A DNA stretch of 38,550 nucleotides from Micavibrio sp. TMED2 (GCA_002168225.1 NHBH01000008.1:1-38550), one strand, 5' to 3'. Positions 1-8,920 are shown, counted from the first letter of the stretch. The notes: generated by a model from the sequence alone, not told the origin. Translations and numbers: made by a program.

Positions 1-510
1 TCTGGTTTCTCCAGCAACCCGGGCAGCCTTATAATCCGCCCAAAACACCGGTAAATCAAGGCCCGAATCATGACATCTTAATGATCGGTAAAGTATCTGC
101 ACCAATAATCAGGACAGGTTAACACTACGCTATTATGCAGCATCCCGTATTTACAAAGGCTTAACGGTTATCAAATGGTAAACCATATTGGCGCTCAACA
201 TTTTTTGGCTTACTTAACAGAATGTGTACAACAAATTAAAAGTAACCGAATGTTCCGATATTCATAACCAGACAAGACCGAATGATGATGCATATGCGAT
301 GTAACACCGCCTTCAAACAGGACGAGCAAAACAAGGCGCTCAAACTGTGAGGGTCAGCCCACCAATGCCATTGGCAAACCTCGCCCCGTCAACGAATTGA
401 TCAGTGAATGCAGGCAATGCGGGATCGATATGCTGGAAAAGCATATCAACACAACTTTTAATATTCGCTAGATGCTGCGACTGGTATAATCGGATGCAAA
501 GGAATTGCTG
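1..510. other. intergenic / unassigned stretch
   Basis: I see no convincing gene here. Reading frames are short on both strands and base composition is more AT-rich than in the operons to the right. Any gene to the left of the window may have its control region here. No tRNA, clear terminator or long repeat was recognised. Confidence 0.4.
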
Positions 511-684
511 ATGAGCGCAGGAAACAAAGAGAAAGATACTGGTCGCTTTGTTCTCAAAACCAGCGGTGGCTGGGTTGTTAAAGGCCCGGTCGAGCTGACA
601 GATGGCTACCAACCGATTATCAAGGTTGCAGAACAGATGCGTGAACAGCGCATGAGCTTTCGCAAGCGACCAGATAATTCCTGA
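511..684 (+). CDS. small hypothetical protein (57 aa)
   Basis: A 57-residue reading frame starts with ATG at 511, with AAGGA about 9 nt upstream (499-503) and an in-frame stop at 487, so the N-terminus is well bounded. The product is hydrophilic: a beta-like first half (GRFVLKTSGGWVVKGPVEL) and a basic, helix-prone tail (VAEQMREQRMSFRKRP). No family is recognised. The frame looks coding because of its ribosome binding site and balanced codon use; a longer frame on the opposite strand (340-693) covers it but has low-quality composition. It stands alone, facing the leftward mobilization operon. Confidence 0.5.
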   Translation: MSAGNKEKDTGRFVLKTSGGWVVKGPVELTDGYQPIIKVAEQMREQRMSFRKRPDNS

Positions 685-764
685 TTTGGTCAAGCCTCAG
701 GGGAGACCAGCCGACACTCCGACCGTAGTAATTTTCAGTGTCTGCATGTGCCCCTCCATCTTAT

Positions 765-800
765 ATAATGATCATTATGTAACCTGTGCGGGCGCAGGTT
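765..800. terminator. palindrome and hairpin between convergent genes
   Basis: A 14-bp perfect palindrome (ATAATGATCATTAT, 765-778) is followed by a hairpin with arms AACCTG/CAGGTT at 781-786 and 795-800, which extend by a G-U and a G-C pair around a CGGG loop. It lies between the rightward small ORF and the end of the leftward mobilization operon, so it may act as a terminator for one or both. There is no U-tract, so this is only a suggestion. Confidence 0.35.
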
Positions 801-860
801 CATCTCTGTGAATAGGCACTTGTATAAGACAATTAAGCATAAGACAGGGAGAGCCGGAGA

Positions 861-1436
861 CTACTCGGCTAATATCGCTATTATCTGCTGCCATTTGGTT
901 GCCAGCTCGCCATTGTTAAACCAGATGAGCGAGGCCCCAGTCAGGAACACCATGAGACAGATAAAAGTGAACGGAATGATTGACCACCATGCGTTGATCT
1001 TCATGTCTTCAGCCTTGACCAGTACTGCTTGACTGGCCATGAGCACTTCCTCGTTCTTGGCTTCGAGCTCCATATTTTTCATATCAATTTCCTCGGTCAG
1101 CCGCGCAATCAGACTTTCAAGTTTGCCATCATAATCCAACCCGAGCATTGCCTCACCCACGCCGCTACTGATTGCCTCGTGGATGATACTCCTGAGAAAG
1201 AACTCATAATCTGCCTGGTTGTCCTGCTCGTTGCGATCAGGTTTGTCGCGACCAAGTAAAGTATCCAACCGGGCAATCACAAAGCGCAACCGCTCTTGCG
1301 TCTCATTATGGCTGGCACGAAGCAGCTCCAACTCTTGCTGCAACATATCTGTTTTATCGCCGAGCCTATCAAAATGAGCGATAAGCACTGCCGACGGCTG
1401 GGCCTCCAAACCGGTTTTATATTTATCTGCGCCCAT
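861..1436 (-). CDS. coiled-coil protein with one C-terminal membrane segment, possible mobilization accessory protein
   Basis: The product is about 191 aa. Residues about 10-75 and 100-145 are charged, heptad-like helices (for example QQELELLRASHNETQERL). One hydrophobic membrane span follows near the C-terminus (WWSIIPFTFICLMVFLTGAS), with a short tail. The start at 1436 is chosen because AAGGAG (1443-1448) sits exactly 6 nt upstream; the longer frame to 1511 would overlap the relaxase and lacks a ribosome site. It is the last gene of the MobC-relaxase operon. Its layout resembles the small membrane coiled-coil accessory proteins of mobilizable plasmids (MobB/MbeB type), but I see no diagnostic motif, so that role is inference from position. 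Confidence 0.7.
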   Translation of the reverse strand: MGADKYKTGLEAQPSAVLIAHFDRLGDKTDMLQQELELLRASHNETQERLRFVIARLDTLLGRDKPDRNEQDNQADYEFFLRSIIHEAISSGVGEAMLGLDYDGKLESLIARLTEEIDMKNMELEAKNEEVLMASQAVLVKAEDMKINAWWSIIPFTFICLMVFLTGASLIWFNNGELATKWQQIIAILAE

Positions 1437-1503
1437 ACTCATCTCCTTAATTCGAGAGGCGGCTTCTATGTAACTGTAAGTGTATTTTTTGAGCCAAGCA
1501 GCC

Positions 1504-4500
1504 TCAATCAAAATCTATACTGATCCCCCTTCTCGGGCCCTTTACATGCACAGCGCGTTCTTCTGTATTTGTACTGCTGCTGTTTAATCCTTGAGCAAGG
1601 TTCAATTTCTCATCCTGAGAGTTGTGAACTTGCCTTATCTGCTCGAGACTTGAGTACCAGTCATTAGGTTTGCTGGCATATGCCTCTTGCATGGCCTCTC
1701 GGGCCTCAATACGCTCGTCCCGGCTCATATCTTTACAGTCAACAATTGGTGCCGCACGACCATACAAATCAACATAGTGGTGCTGTGCTTCGATGATGGC
1801 GGCAATCCGGCTGCGTTCGGCATTGCGATCTTCACGCTCCTTATCCAGTTGTGCCAGTTCTGATACCTGTCGCAGCTCCTGATCCAACAAGTCTTCATCT
1901 TCGCTCAAAGACTGCTGGTTTTCTTTGAAGCGTTCTTCGGCACGCTCGATGCCACTGCGGATATTATCGACCTTCAGGCTGTCTCCCTCGGCCGCCGCTT
2001 CTGCGAGACCAGCGCGGCGGGCCTCCTGCTTTACCTGAAAGGCTTCGATCAGCTCATGCTGGTTCCGTGCGCCATACGCCTGCATACAGTGCTCACGGTG
2101 ACGGTCGAGAAGATCAATCCGGGTTTTTCGCGCAGTATCCTCAATCTTGTCCTGTTCAGCCGTGCATTCACGCTCGAATTGATCAAGCCGCTGCTCAAGC
2201 GCTGCATCAATCTGGCCCTGCTCGAACCTGATTTCGTCCGGCGTCACCACTTTCTCGGCCTCAGCAATCAGACCATAGCCAAGCTTGCGGCGGTTCTGTT
2301 CGGAGAACTGTGCCAGAGCGCTCGGCTTGTTCCGGCTGGCCGACAGCTGCTTGACCAGCGCCTTGCGGCTTGGCGTCTGCGACCGGTCAACAAACATCTG
2401 CATCGTATCGGTGTGTCGGGTCATCGCCACATAGGCCGCTTCCGATTGCATATGATCCGAATGCATGACCAGCGCATGTTTCGACGTATGCCCCTGGGCC
2501 GCATGAATGGTCGAGGCGTAGCCAAGCTTCCATTCCTGATAATGCGCCGTGTCAAAGCTGACAGTTGAGCGGTCCCGATCCAGCATTGCAGTAATCGTGG
2601 TGCCTTCAATGCCGGTGATCAGAGCCTTGTCGTTATTTCGCAAACCGCGGGTGTTATCGTTTTTGCCGAAGATGATCCGATCTCCGACATTGGCGTTGAT
2701 GATGCCATGCGCGGTTTCAAACTGCTGGCCACGGTCAAGATCACCACGCTCGATGCGTGCCTCACGGATACGGGTATTCAATCGCTCAAGCACCTTATGG
2801 CGGAACGACATGGTGGTAATATCACGCATCGCCTGTTCCTGCTGTTCCGCCCGCTTGACTGGCTCCAGCTTCACATCAGGCTTGGTAAGCTGCATATAGC
2901 GCTCAACCAGCTTGGTTTCTGCCGCTCCGGCATCCTTCGCAAACTTGATCGCCCGATGCTCACCATAAGCATCAATCGCACGCTCAACATTACCCTGCCC
3001 AAGATCCTTTGATGCGTCGCGCATCCAACCAGCCTTCTGGCGCTGGATCGCCGTCAGCCTATGAACTCCGAAGGTATCGGCCATATACCCGGCCATACCA
3101 GCCGGGCTGCCGACTGGATCAAGCTGTTTGCGGTCGAACATGAAGATCGCCTTGGCACCCGATGCCTTTACATGGGCCATAAGACGCTTCATTTCCCGCG
3201 CGCCTATCATTGACGCCTCATCGATGAACAAGACAGTATTTGCGGTCCACGCACCCTTTCGGTGCCCACGCTCTTGCTGTTTAAATGCCGAATGAATAGT
3301 ACGGGCATCAATCCCGTTCTCGGACATATCCCCGGCAACGGCAGAAGTCGGCGCCAAGCCCCGAACGTCATAACCCGAGTTACGATACATTTTTTGCCCA
3401 ACGCTGATCACCTTACCCTTACCAGTACCGGCAGGGCCTTCGACAAAAGAGATTGCACCATCACGCGCCAACCCACGGATCACAGCATACTGCTCGGGAT
3501 TTAAGCCCGCACGAAGCCACCGTTCCTCTTCTGGCGTCAGAACAATCTGATGCCGGCTATTCTGGTTCATGGCCTGTGCCATGGTCATGATCTCGTGCTC
3601 GGTCTTGAGCTGATCATGATTGGTAAGCCGCCCGGCATCGGTCATGAGCATGCCCGGCTGTTTCTCGATCTCACGGGCAAGATCATCCAGTACGGCACTA
3701 TGCGGACGTGCCGCTGCATCCCATTCTGCGCTGTAGACGGCGTTACTAACGGTACGCTTCAGCTCGGCGCGTGAGAAAGTACCCTGCCTGTTGAGCAATT
3801 CATCACGGGCAAGCGCCGCGAACTCGCGCAACTCCTGCTTAAATGGGGTTGTTTCAATACGCGGGTATTCATTGCGGAACCGGGTAAGATCTTCTGCCTG
3901 TTTCAGACGATCCAGCGCCGTGCCTTCATGCTCTTCAATCGCAAGCTGCTCTGACAGCATCATGCCGTCGCCGCGCTTTGTCGCATAGAACGTCACGCCC
4001 TTTGGAGCCGTGTGCCGGCTGGCAGCGACATAAGCGGCATAGCCACGCCATTGCTGCGTTACCACGGCACGGCTGGTATCGACGGAGACACCCTGAGTCT
4101 GAATATCTGATAGCGCATAACCCAGCCGCAATGTCGGCGTATCATTGCCGTTGATAACCACGTCCCGGCCATCATCAGTGCGAATGATGATATTGGCCAC
4201 ATCGCGCGCACTCCGGACAAAGCCCATATCGCCTTTGAAAATACCTCGCTCACGGTCATGGTGCCCGAACCGGATACGATCACCTTCATAAAGCTTCAGC
4301 TCCACCCGCTTCTGCTCAACCGTGTCATATTCCGGCAGCCCTGGCGGCAGCACTTCGGTCATGTCCTCGCCATAGACCATATCGGTCTTGAGCGTAACGG
4401 CATGGCCCAGCTCACCGTCCTCATGGCGGCGTGCCTGCACCGCCATGTTCATCCGCCAGACGGTTTCACCGCCCAGCCCGACCAGTATATTACGTTTATA

Positions 4501-6147
4501 GAACTCCGGACCTGCACCATCAGCCTTGCGGTGCGCATGATGATCCTGCACCGCTGCCACAATCCGGTTGTCCAGATAGACTTCACGGCCAAGCACTTCA
4601 TCGAAGACGCTGACACCGCTGCCCTTGACCGCACGCAACTGGTCACGCTCGTACATCGTTCTGAGCGCGGTATTGTATTGCCGGTCAGACAAGGCCCGCG
4701 TGATCGCCTGATCCTGTGGATCTGACTGGCGCACCACATCATTGAGCCGGGCAGGCTCAACCTGCTCCGCAACCCGCCGCCACAAGCCATGGGTCTGCTT
4801 CACTGGCGGGAACTGCCCGTCATCCCCAACCATGATCAGCTTGGCACCGGCCTTATCGGCAACACGTTGCAGCTCTTCCAGACGGCGCGTGCCCAGCATC
4901 GCCGCCTCTTCCAGCAAAACAACCGTCTTGCTGTTCCACGTTTCGGTTTCCCGGATTGGCCCTGCCTGTTGGGCTAATGCCGAATGAACCGTCCGCGCGC
5001 CCTCGAACCCGAGAGACTTCAAGTCATTCACAACCGAATGCATCGGGCCAAGCCCGACAACCTCATAACCCTCCTGATCGAATGCCTCCCGCACACCTGA
5101 CAGCAACCGGCTCTTGCCCGCGCCGGCAATGCCCTCAAGCATAACAAATCGCCCGCCGTTCAGAATGTCCTTGAACGCATCCGCCTGATGCTCTGACAGG
5201 CGCGCTTTCTTGATGATGCTGTCTGCCGTTTCAGTCGACACACGGAAGCCGTCACGGTCCCGGTTCAGCTCTACCGCGCGCTCGATATATTTGGCCTCGA
5301 TCGCCAGCAACTCATTCGGCGTATAGGAACCGTCTCCTAGCTGAACGCTGAAGCGGGAAGACACTAGTTCGAGAACCGCCTTATCAAGTTGCGAACGCTC
5401 ATACTGCTGATTGGCTGGGATCGCATTGTTGTATCGCTCGATCAGGCTCTTTGCCTCGAACGGCGTGAAACTTGCCTTCTCCTGGGTCAGCACCCGCAAC
5501 AGATAATGCGGATCTTTGATCCGCTTTGCCGCCGCGCGTGCTTGCTCTGCCGCCCGCCGCTCACGGGCTACCGGGTTGGCACTGTCCTTGCGCTGGTGAC
5601 GGATATAAGCACCCCCTTCTCGCTTCGCCGCATTCTCGATGCGCGCCCAGCAATGCACCCCATGCTCATATTCATAGAGGGTTGCCCAATCCTGCAATTT
5701 GAGCCGGTCGAACGACACCTTGGCTTTAAGCCCGGTTACAGGGTGGATTGAGTTGATCAGCAGATGCACATGGGCCTGTGGCTCGTCCTTGTGAGCCACC
5801 ATCAAGACCTGATGATCACCCATCCCGATCTGCCCGATTGCCTCCCTCGCGGCCTGGATCATTTCTGCCTTTGTCGGCGCTTCTGATGGATGCCACATAA
5901 GCATAAGGTGGTATGCTGGGTATTCGGTTTTCCGCCCCCCGACACGCACCCCGTTTTCCGCCTTGATATAGTCTTGCAGCTTGACGGTTCTGGCCATCAT
6001 GCGCCACGCGGTATCAGGGTCGCTGGTCGCCATATTCATGGTGTGGGTCCAGTCAACACGGTCCTGCGTTTTGAACACTCCCTTGTCATAGAGAATGTAC
6101 TGAGCGACGGCCTTGATCGACTTACGTTGGAGCGCATTAGGAATCAT
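1504..6147 (-). CDS. relaxase with two tandem RecD/TraA-type helicase modules (1547 aa)
   Basis: This is a DNA-nicking relaxase for conjugative mobilization. The N-terminal relaxase domain (about 1-200) has the metal-binding His cluster HKDEPQAHVH at residues 119-128 followed by LLIN, matching the H-x-D-x4-H-x-H pattern of MOBP/MOBQ relaxases. Two superfamily-1 helicase modules follow. The first has Walker A GIAGAGKS (339-346), a Walker B-like LLEEAAML (411-418) and GDDGQFPPV (441-449). The second has GPAGTGKG (904-911) and FIDEA (974-978), plus a late STIHAAQGHT-type motif. The C-terminal 250 residues are charged coiled coil. The ATG at 6147 is chosen over an upstream in-frame start because GGAGG precedes it by 8 nt; it overlaps the mobC-like gene by 11 nt, indicating coupling. 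Length is well above usual one-helicase TraA relaxases. Confidence 0.88.
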   Translation of the reverse strand: MIPNALQRKSIKAVAQYILYDKGVFKTQDRVDWTHTMNMATSDPDTAWRMMARTVKLQDYIKAENGVRVGGRKTEYPAYHLMLMWHPSEAPTKAEMIQAAREAIGQIGMGDHQVLMVAHKDEPQAHVHLLINSIHPVTGLKAKVSFDRLKLQDWATLYEYEHGVHCWARIENAAKREGGAYIRHQRKDSANPVARERRAAEQARAAAKRIKDPHYLLRVLTQEKASFTPFEAKSLIERYNNAIPANQQYERSQLDKAVLELVSSRFSVQLGDGSYTPNELLAIEAKYIERAVELNRDRDGFRVSTETADSIIKKARLSEHQADAFKDILNGGRFVMLEGIAGAGKSRLLSGVREAFDQEGYEVVGLGPMHSVVNDLKSLGFEGARTVHSALAQQAGPIRETETWNSKTVVLLEEAAMLGTRRLEELQRVADKAGAKLIMVGDDGQFPPVKQTHGLWRRVAEQVEPARLNDVVRQSDPQDQAITRALSDRQYNTALRTMYERDQLRAVKGSGVSVFDEVLGREVYLDNRIVAAVQDHHAHRKADGAGPEFYKRNILVGLGGETVWRMNMAVQARRHEDGELGHAVTLKTDMVYGEDMTEVLPPGLPEYDTVEQKRVELKLYEGDRIRFGHHDRERGIFKGDMGFVRSARDVANIIIRTDDGRDVVINGNDTPTLRLGYALSDIQTQGVSVDTSRAVVTQQWRGYAAYVAASRHTAPKGVTFYATKRGDGMMLSEQLAIEEHEGTALDRLKQAEDLTRFRNEYPRIETTPFKQELREFAALARDELLNRQGTFSRAELKRTVSNAVYSAEWDAAARPHSAVLDDLAREIEKQPGMLMTDAGRLTNHDQLKTEHEIMTMAQAMNQNSRHQIVLTPEEERWLRAGLNPEQYAVIRGLARDGAISFVEGPAGTGKGKVISVGQKMYRNSGYDVRGLAPTSAVAGDMSENGIDARTIHSAFKQQERGHRKGAWTANTVLFIDEASMIGAREMKRLMAHVKASGAKAIFMFDRKQLDPVGSPAGMAGYMADTFGVHRLTAIQRQKAGWMRDASKDLGQGNVERAIDAYGEHRAIKFAKDAGAAETKLVERYMQLTKPDVKLEPVKRAEQQEQAMRDITTMSFRHKVLERLNTRIREARIERGDLDRGQQFETAHGIINANVGDRIIFGKNDNTRGLRNNDKALITGIEGTTITAMLDRDRSTVSFDTAHYQEWKLGYASTIHAAQGHTSKHALVMHSDHMQSEAAYVAMTRHTDTMQMFVDRSQTPSRKALVKQLSASRNKPSALAQFSEQNRRKLGYGLIAEAEKVVTPDEIRFEQGQIDAALEQRLDQFERECTAEQDKIEDTARKTRIDLLDRHREHCMQAYGARNQHELIEAFQVKQEARRAGLAEAAAEGDSLKVDNIRSGIERAEERFKENQQSLSEDEDLLDQELRQVSELAQLDKEREDRNAERSRIAAIIEAQHHYVDLYGRAAPIVDCKDMSRDERIEAREAMQEAYASKPNDWYSSLEQIRQVHNSQDEKLNLAQGLNSSSTNTEERAVHVKGPRRGISIDFD

Positions 6148-6604
6148 CTTTGCCCTCCAACTGCCATGCCTGCCGAGCCAGCTTGTCAAGCTGCTCACGG
6201 ATCTCCTCGAACAGCGTTTCAAAGTCTTCATGGCCCTGCCCACGCTCTCGCAACAGCGTGCCGATGTTGTGGACACTGACACCCAACTTGTTCAGTGCCA
6301 CGCAACAATCCTGAAGCTTTTCAAGTGGCGTTTCCTTGCGCTGACGCACCCCAAGGCCGCGCTTCTTGAGATAGGCCGACACGCTCTTGCCGCGCTCGCG
6401 GGCAAGCTGCTCGATGCGTGCAGCTTCGTCCAGCGTGACGACAACACCAAGCATCTTCTGGTTCCGCCGCTTGCCATTTTTGGCAGCGCTGCCAGCACCA
6501 GAACGACCGCCCTTGGCAGCAGCAGAACCATGACCAGCCGAAGACGCCTTAGCGTCCTTGGCTGGCTGGTTTTGACTGTCTGATGCCTTGGTATCGGCGG
6601 TCAT
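6137..6604 (-). CDS. MobC-like ribbon-helix-helix mobilization accessory protein
   Basis: The product is 155 aa. The first 50 residues are Ala/Gly/Lys-rich and probably disordered. A ribbon-helix-helix-like segment follows (GVVVTLDEAARIEQLARERG, about 53-72, then KSVSAYLKKRGLG), then a helical C-terminus. This is the layout of MobC/MbeC/TraJ-type proteins that bind oriT and help the relaxase melt and nick DNA. It is the first gene of the leftward mobilization operon and overlaps the relaxase start by 11 nt. The role is inferred from the fold pattern and strict adjacency to the relaxase. Confidence 0.75.
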   Translation of the reverse strand: MTADTKASDSQNQPAKDAKASSAGHGSAAAKGGRSGAGSAAKNGKRRNQKMLGVVVTLDEAARIEQLARERGKSVSAYLKKRGLGVRQRKETPLEKLQDCCVALNKLGVSVHNIGTLLRERGQGHEDFETLFEEIREQLDKLARQAWQLEGKDDS

Positions 6605-6840
6605 GATCGAAAACTCCGTTTGAAGATCGTCCGAAGGACCGTGCGTTTTGTTTTAAACAAAACATAGCTCGCTTTAAACTTATTTTCTTAAAGTTACGTC
6701 GAGAATACACCATAATACGTATGACAGCTAACATGAACTTAGGATCGATATGATCCGGACCGTTCGGATGGTTTTCAGTGCAGATTCTTTCCCTCGATAG
6801 ACCGGTCTATCGAGGGAAAGAACAAGGAATTATCGCTTAA
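6605..6840. promoter_or_regulatory. mob upstream region, candidate oriT
   Basis: This non-coding stretch lies between the divergent mob operon and hipBA. It contains an inverted repeat GTTTTGTTT-T-AAACAAAAC (6645-6663), the palindrome ATACGTAT (6715-6722), an imperfect ATCCG/CGGAT repeat around 6751-6769, and the long palindrome listed separately. Relaxase operons usually have oriT just upstream of mobC, and inverted repeats beside the nic site are typical. I do not recognise a canonical nic sequence, so oriT is inferred from position. Confidence 0.4.
6785..6822. repeat. 38-bp perfect palindrome
   Basis: Two 19-nt arms (beginning TTCTTTCCCTCG and ending CGAGGGAAAGAA) meet at GACC/GGTC with no spacer and no mismatch. 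It sits between two divergently transcribed units, so it is not a terminator for either. It could be an oriT cruciform, a dimer-binding site, or a remnant of recombination. Confidence 0.85.
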
Positions 6841-6841
6841 C

Positions 6842-6908
6842 CGTATAAAAACAGATTATACGAAATACCGTATAGATATTGATTATACGGCAATCCGTAT
6901 GATATACT
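6842..6908 (+). promoter_or_regulatory. hipBA promoter and paired HipB-type operators
   Basis: Two inverted repeats with identical 9-nt spacers lie 27 bp centre to centre: CGTATA-N9-TATACG (6842-6862) and CCGTATA-N9-TATACGG (6868-6890). A plausible sigma-70 promoter overlaps the second operator: TTGATT (6879-6884), 18 nt, TATACT (6903-6908). HipB proteins repress their own operon by binding spaced inverted repeats, so autoregulation is expected. A third, imperfect CCGTAT half-site is at 6895-6900. Confidence 0.7.
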
Positions 6909-6940
6909 CGGAGCAGATCAACTGATTGGATACAGTGCTG

Positions 6941-7243
6941 ATGAATGCGGTGCGACGTGATGGCGGCAAGGCGGGTAGCGGTGATGCCCCTGCCCTGATG
7001 ATCCGTGACCAGCGGCAGCTGGGGGCGGCGATACGGCGGTTGCGACGTGATGCCGGGATGAGCCAGCAGGCGCTCGCCGATCGGGCCGGGATCCGGCAAC
7101 CCACCCTGTCCGAACTCGAGAGCGGCAAGATGGCCGGGCGGCTCGACACCATCCTGCGGGTGCTGGCGGCCCTTGATCTCGACATGACCCTGCAGCCCCG
7201 CCGCCGGAACAGCCCTGACAGCGATATCGGGAACATTTTCTGA
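6941..7243 (+). CDS. hipB: HipB-type antitoxin, XRE-family DNA-binding protein
   Basis: The product is about 100 aa with an XRE helix-turn-helix (LGAAIRRLRRDAGMSQQALA, then DRAGIRQPTLSELESGK and DTILRVLAALDLDM), the classical HipB fold. It should bind the CCGTATA inverted repeats upstream and neutralise HipA. I prefer the ATG at 6941 because the predicted promoter places transcription start near 6915; an in-frame TTG at 6926 would add five residues. The gene ends 2 nt before hipA, as in other hipBA operons. On a plasmid the pair probably acts as an addiction/persistence module. Confidence 0.85.
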   Translation: MNAVRRDGGKAGSGDAPALMIRDQRQLGAAIRRLRRDAGMSQQALADRAGIRQPTLSELESGKMAGRLDTILRVLAALDLDMTLQPRRRNSPDSDIGNIF

Positions 7244-7245
7244 TC

Positions 7246-8601
7246 ATGGCCCGCAGGCATACCCATACCCCGCTAGCCGTGCTGATGAACAACCGCCGGG
7301 TTGGCACCCTACAGCGTGCCCCTGATGGCGCTGTGAGCTTCTCCTATGCCCCTGAATGGCTGGTATGGGCCCATGCCATGCCGATATCGCTGTCCCTGCC
7401 TCTGACGGACGAGACACAGCGTGGCAGCCAGGTGCTGGCGATGTTCGACAACCTGCTGCCCGACCATGACGGCATCCGTCGACGACTGGCCGCGCGGGTC
7501 GGAGCCGATGGTACGGATACCTACAGCCTGCTGGCACGGATCGGGCGGGATTGCGTCGGCGCGCTGCAACTGCTGCCGGAAGAGGCGCTGGACGACGACA
7601 GCATGACGGCTGAGACCGGCTTGAGCGGGCGGGAACTGAGCGAGGTAGAGATTGCGGCGATGCTGTCCGCCCTCGGTGCCCTGCCGCTCGGCATGGACCG
7701 GGACCGGGATTTCCGCATCTCGGTTGCCGGCGCGCAGGAGAAAACCGCCCTCACCCGCCTTGACGGTCCCGATGGCCCGCAATGGCTGGAGCCGCACGGC
7801 ACCACACCGACCACCCATATCCTGAAACCCGCGATCGGCCAGCTGCCCAATGGTATGGATCTCAGTGACAGCGTCGCCAATGAGTATTTCTGCCTGCGCC
7901 TGCTGGCAGAGGCCGGACTGCCAGTCGCCCATGCCGAGATGGCCCGGTTCGGTGAAGTGGACACGCTGGTGGTCGAGCGCTTCGACCGGCAGTGGCTGGA
8001 GGACGGACGACTGATTCGCCTGCCGCAGGAGGATTGCTGTCAGGCCCTCGGCATCCCCCCTGCCCTGAAATACCAGAGCGACGGCGGACCAGGCATTGTC
8101 GAGATCATGCGCTTGCTGCAGGCAAGCGACGATCCAGTCACCGACCGAGAACGGTTCTTCACCGCCCAGATCATTTTCTGGCTGATCGGCGCCACCGATG
8201 GTCATGGCAAGAATTTCAGCCTGAAGCTCTATCCCGGCGGCGGCTTCCGCCTCGCCCCGCTCTATGACGTCATGACAGTGGAGCCGAGCCTGCAGGCAGG
8301 GCAGCTGCAGAAAAAGGACATGAAACTGGCCATGAGCTTTGGTCGGAACCGGCATTACCGGGTACAGGAAATAACCGGTCGACATGTGGTCCAGACCGGT
8401 CGGGACAGCGACCTGTCCCTGCCCGCGATACGAGCCATCGCAGAACAGATCGCCGACACCCTGCCCGACGCCCTAACCCGCACCCGCGAGATCATGCAAA
8501 CCAACGGACCAACCGCCGTGCCGGACCACATCGGCGACAGCCTCACCAAGGCCCTGCGCACCCGGCTGGATGCACTCATGACGGGCTTCGCTCAGCCCTG
8601 A
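7246..8601 (+). CDS. hipA: HipA-type serine/threonine kinase toxin
   Basis: This 451-aa protein is full length for HipA. It has the N-terminal HipA domain (about 10-115), a Ser-containing P-loop SVAGAQEK (159-166) whose serine is the autophosphorylation site in this family, HILKP (191-195) with the ATP-binding lysine, the catalytic ATDGHGKN (316-323) and the metal-binding YDVM (340-343). All key residues are intact, so it should be active. Family members phosphorylate aminoacyl-tRNA synthetases (GltX in E. coli) and cause growth arrest; the target here is unknown. It is co-transcribed with hipB and lies directly beside the replication origin, consistent with plasmid maintenance. Confidence 0.92.
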   Translation: MARRHTHTPLAVLMNNRRVGTLQRAPDGAVSFSYAPEWLVWAHAMPISLSLPLTDETQRGSQVLAMFDNLLPDHDGIRRRLAARVGADGTDTYSLLARIGRDCVGALQLLPEEALDDDSMTAETGLSGRELSEVEIAAMLSALGALPLGMDRDRDFRISVAGAQEKTALTRLDGPDGPQWLEPHGTTPTTHILKPAIGQLPNGMDLSDSVANEYFCLRLLAEAGLPVAHAEMARFGEVDTLVVERFDRQWLEDGRLIRLPQEDCCQALGIPPALKYQSDGGPGIVEIMRLLQASDDPVTDRERFFTAQIIFWLIGATDGHGKNFSLKLYPGGGFRLAPLYDVMTVEPSLQAGQLQKKDMKLAMSFGRNRHYRVQEITGRHVVQTGRDSDLSLPAIRAIAEQIADTLPDALTRTREIMQTNGPTAVPDHIGDSLTKALRTRLDALMTGFAQP

Positions 8602-8866
8602 ATTTCAGAATATATAAAATCCAGATCATTCATCTTTCTGCTGCCGTTATATGATTAATAAATATTATTGGTTGTTACAGTTAGTTAAAGGCACCGGAAA
8701 AACTCGTGTTTTCAGGCAGGTAAGGGAATATTCCGTTCCCGTTGTACCGATGTTTGCGTTCCCGTTGTACCGTGCGATTTGTTCCTGATATACCGACGGA
8801 ATGTTCCCGTTGTACCGTGCATTTGTTCCCGATGTACCGAAACGGCCCTGTGCGTATGTGGATAAG
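8602..8866. other. iteron-type replication origin (oriV)
   Basis: Three origin hallmarks occur in order: an AT-rich stretch (about 8602-8692), five iterons (8735-8839) and a perfect DnaA box TTATCCACA on the minus strand (8857-8865). The origin lies just 3' of repA, between it and hipA. The arrangement fits an iteron-controlled theta-replicating plasmid in which RepA binds the iterons and DnaA helps open the AT-rich DNA. Confidence 0.8.
8735..8839 (+). repeat. five iterons, consensus GTTCCCGTTGTACCG
   Basis: Copies lie at 8735-8749, 8758-8772, 8781-8795 (degenerate, GTTCCTGATATACCG), 8803-8817 and 8825-8839 (GTTCCCGATGTACCG). Start-to-start spacing is 23, 23, 22 and 22 nt, about two helical turns, as expected for Rep-binding iterons. 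Additional single copies occur at 9113-9127 (minus orientation, inside repA) and 10082-10096 (upstream of repA). Confidence 0.88.
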
Positions 8867-8920
8867 CCGGCACGCTATTGGTAAGCCCCCTGCCCTGTTG
8901 GTTGCCCTGCCGCATGGTGC

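Noticed and set aside
340..693. 117-aa leftward frame over the first small ORF
   Set aside because: The opposite strand has a better supported start with ribosome site and upstream stop; the leftward product has no coherent fold pattern.
7309..8385. 358-aa open frame antisense to hipA
   Set aside because: It mirrors a full-length HipA with all catalytic motifs; the antisense frame has no domain and is a by-product of GC-rich codon use.
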